Of a stretch of 7,560 nt of DNA, positions 6,552 through 7,560 are shown piece after piece. The notes under the pieces were generated by a model. That model made no database searches and was not told the DNA's origin. It saw only the letters and a list, made by a program, of their open reading frames with translations. The stretch is taken from assembly GCA_027067085.1 (NCBI GenBank), contig JAMOMM010000426.1:1-7560 (forward strand), read 5' to 3'. The number at the start of each line of letters is the position of its first letter. Position 1 is the first letter of the stretch. This DNA comes from Hyphomicrobiales bacterium. Its GTDB lineage: Bacteria; Pseudomonadota; Alphaproteobacteria; Rhizobiales; Aestuariivirgaceae. A program made the position numbers and the translations under genes.

Positions 6552-6582
6552 GTGGTACAACCTGTAGTAACTACAGGTTCAA
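6552..6582 (-). promoter_or_regulatory. MerR-type promoter/operator for merF
   Basis: On the minus strand, -35 TTGAAC (6577-6582) and a weak -10 TACCAC (6552-6557) are separated by 19 nt, the long spacer typical of MerR-activated promoters. The spacer holds a perfect dyad, arms AACCTGTAGT (6559-6568) and ACTACAGGTT (6570-6579) around one central base. MerR would bind here and, on metal binding, untwist the spacer. The same site probably autoregulates merR on the other strand; I see no convincing separate -10 for merR. Confidence 0.85.
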
Positions 6583-6585
6583 GGG
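6581..6585 (+). promoter_or_regulatory. Ribosome binding site of merR
   Basis: AAGGG lies 8 nt (all T) before the ATG at 6594. It fixes the start there instead of the upstream in-frame GTG at 6552, which would put coding sequence through the operator. Confidence 0.7.
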
Positions 6586-6593
6586 TTTTTTTT

Positions 6594-7004
6594 ATGGAAA
6601 ATATGCAAAATGTTTTGATTGGGGAACTTTCTAAGCAAAGTGGCTGTCCAATTGAGACCATAAGATATTATGAACGCATTAAACTATTGCCGAGTCCATT
6701 GCGAACGAGCGGTGGTCAGCGGTGCTATCAACCTCAAGAAGTGCAAAAGCTGACCTTTATTGTTCAGGCAAGAGGTTTAGGCTTTTCAATCCGTGATATT
6801 CGAGAATTGATTGTTTTGAGCAATGACCCGTCATCGTGCAGTGGTGTGCAAAAACTAACAGAAGTTCATTTGAAAAATATTAAAAACAAAATAACTGAAT
6901 TACAAAAATTTCAAGCAGTTTTGAGCGAAGTATCAAAACGATGCGAACAGGCTGACAATCCGTGTTGTCCAGTGATTGAAGAATTGAGTAAGCGCGCGGT
7001 TTGA
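6594..7004 (+). CDS. merR: MerR-family metal-responsive regulator (mercury type)
   Basis: A 136-residue dimeric activator/repressor. The N-terminal winged HTH runs from LIGELSKQSGCPIETIRYYE (8-27) through the wing GGQRCYQPQEV (40-50) and FIVQARGLGFSIRDIRELI (55-73). The dimerisation helix spans about 84-116, followed by the metal loop. Cysteines 82, 117 and 125 match the three Hg(II)-ligand positions of Tn501 MerR by context; the C82-C117 interval is 35, the same as in Tn501 MerR. The last ligand lies 8 residues after C117, one fewer than in Tn501, and has an extra neighbour C124 (NPCCPVIEEL). C18 and C44 in the HTH are additional. The start at 6594 gives MENMQNVLIG, like Tn501 MerR. Divergent linkage to merF argues for Hg(II); a broader soft-metal response such as Pb or Cd cannot be ruled out. 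Confidence 0.9.
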   Translation: MENMQNVLIGELSKQSGCPIETIRYYERIKLLPSPLRTSGGQRCYQPQEVQKLTFIVQARGLGFSIRDIRELIVLSNDPSSCSGVQKLTEVHLKNIKNKITELQKFQAVLSEVSKRCEQADNPCCPVIEELSKRAV

Positions 7005-7044
7005 TTACTCGAGTGACCTATTTTAAGGAGCTGAAACGCTCTAG

Positions 7045-7050
7045 TATAAT
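7045..7050 (+). promoter_or_regulatory. -10 element of the xdhC-like gene (leaderless arrangement)
   Basis: A perfect TATAAT ends 6 nt before the ATG at 7057, so transcription should begin at or next to the start codon. The -35 is weak (TTTAAG at 7022-7027, 17-nt spacer). AAGGAG at 7025-7030 looks like an SD but lies 26 nt from the ATG and would not be in the transcript. Confidence 0.6.
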
Positions 7051-7056
7051 CTTGCT

Positions 7057-7560
7057 ATGAAACAACATGATTCTAACATTGCAATAAAGATACTAGATTG
7101 GCACCAGCAAGGGCGCAAAATTGCCATTGCCAGCGTGGTCGAAACGTGGGGATCTGCACCGCAACCCATTGGCTCTCAATTATTGATTGATGAGCAGGGC
7201 CATTTTGTTGGCTCGGTGTCTGGAGGTTGTGTCGAGGGCGCTGTTGTTGGTGAAGCTGATGAGGTTTTGGTGACGGGCAAACCTGTGCTGCTTACCTTTT
7301 CAGTTAGCGAGCAAATGGCTTGGGATGTTGGCCTGAGTTGTGGGGGTGAGATTAAGGTTTTTATTGAGTCATTTGATGATGATAAAGCGGTTCTTTTAAA
7401 GCAAGTTATTAAGTATCAACGCGGGCGCGTGCCGTGTGTATTGGTGAGTGACCTTTCAACTGGGACGCAAAGACTGGTGAGCGGCCAAGACTATTATGGT
7501 GATGCCTTAGCTTTAGAGTTGGGCGTTGTATTTGCCACTGGAAAAAGCGCAATTGTAGAA
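7057..7560 (+). CDS. XdhC/CoxI-family molybdenum-enzyme maturation protein, 3' end off window
   Basis: The first 168 codons of a gene open to the right edge. It matches the XdhC_CoxI N-terminal domain: VVETWGSAPQPIGSQLLID (27-45), GSVSGGCVEGAVV (52-64), AWDVGLSCGGEIKVFIE (88-104). Family members bind or sulfurate the molybdenum cofactor and deliver it to xanthine dehydrogenase or CO-dehydrogenase-type enzymes; Cys58 and Cys95 in the SGGC and SCGG motifs are the conserved ones. The start is bounded by an in-frame TAG at 7042-7044, so ATG 7057 is the earliest ATG. It lies 52 nt after merR on the same strand, but the intervening TATAAT suggests its own promoter. Which molybdoenzyme it serves cannot be told, because the downstream genes are outside the window. 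Confidence 0.88.
   Translation, partial: MKQHDSNIAIKILDWHQQGRKIAIASVVETWGSAPQPIGSQLLIDEQGHFVGSVSGGCVEGAVVGEADEVLVTGKPVLLTFSVSEQMAWDVGLSCGGEIKVFIESFDDDKAVLLKQVIKYQRGRVPCVLVSDLSTGTQRLVSGQDYYGDALALELGVVFATGKSAIVE

Noticed and set aside
6546..6560. Longer merF start at TTG 6560
   Set aside because: TTG lies upstream of the expected transcription start and inside the operator edge; MKNN at 6545 fits the family better.
6552..6593. Longer merR start at GTG 6552
   Set aside because: It would translate through the operator; ATG 6594 has an AAGGG SD and a Tn501-like N-terminus.
7025..7030. AAGGAG as the ribosome site of the xdhC-like gene
   Set aside because: It is 26 nt from the ATG, with an in-frame TAG (7042-7044) in between, so no closer start in that frame can use it.

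Overview
The window looks like a moderate-GC proteobacterial chromosome, most likely alphaproteobacterial. That is inferred from the FadE/FadJ-type beta-oxidation genes, the mer-type genes and a TCATTCCCGCGAAAGCGGGA-type dispersed repeat, and it is only a moderate-confidence placement. The window holds three blocks: a long leftward fatty-acid beta-oxidation operon (about 1-6065), a small divergent mercury-type metal locus (6142-7004), and the start of a rightward XdhC/CoxI-family gene that runs off the right edge (7057-7560).

The leftward operon, in transcription order, encodes four proteins. First is a FadE-type acyl-CoA dehydrogenase (3666-5918). Next is a small antibiotic-biosynthesis-monooxygenase (ABM) fold protein, translationally coupled to it by an ATGA overlap (3331-3669). 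Then comes a FadI/FadA-like thiolase with an unusual Lys/Ala-rich N-terminal tail (1777-3189). Last is a FadJ/FadB-like fused enoyl-CoA hydratase/3-hydroxyacyl-CoA dehydrogenase, cut by the left edge (1-1753). Together these can carry out every step of the beta-oxidation spiral: FadE makes the enoyl-CoA, the FadJ-like protein hydrates and oxidises it, and the thiolase cleaves off acetyl-CoA. A perfect 28-bp inverted repeat, each arm of which is itself a hairpin, sits between the ABM gene and the thiolase gene. Upstream of fadE are a strong SD, a plausible sigma70-type promoter and a TTGACC/GGTCAA palindrome that could be the operator.

The metal locus has merR reading right, and merF plus a Cys-rich GDCCVxC-family gene reading left. 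The two start codons are only 48 bp apart, and between them lies a near-ideal MerR-type operator with a 21-bp dyad. No mercuric reductase, MerT or MerP is visible. MerF lacks the C-terminal cysteine pair typical of the family, and the Cys-rich gene overlaps its 3' end by 31 nt. Both merF and the xdhC-like gene have a -10-like element six nucleotides before the ATG and no usable SD, so both look leaderless.

I see no RNA genes, CRISPR array, insertion sequence or convincing intrinsic terminator. No wholly novel system is evident. The most unusual items are the histone-H1-like tail on the thiolase, the abbreviated mer locus with an altered MerF, and the leaderless architecture.
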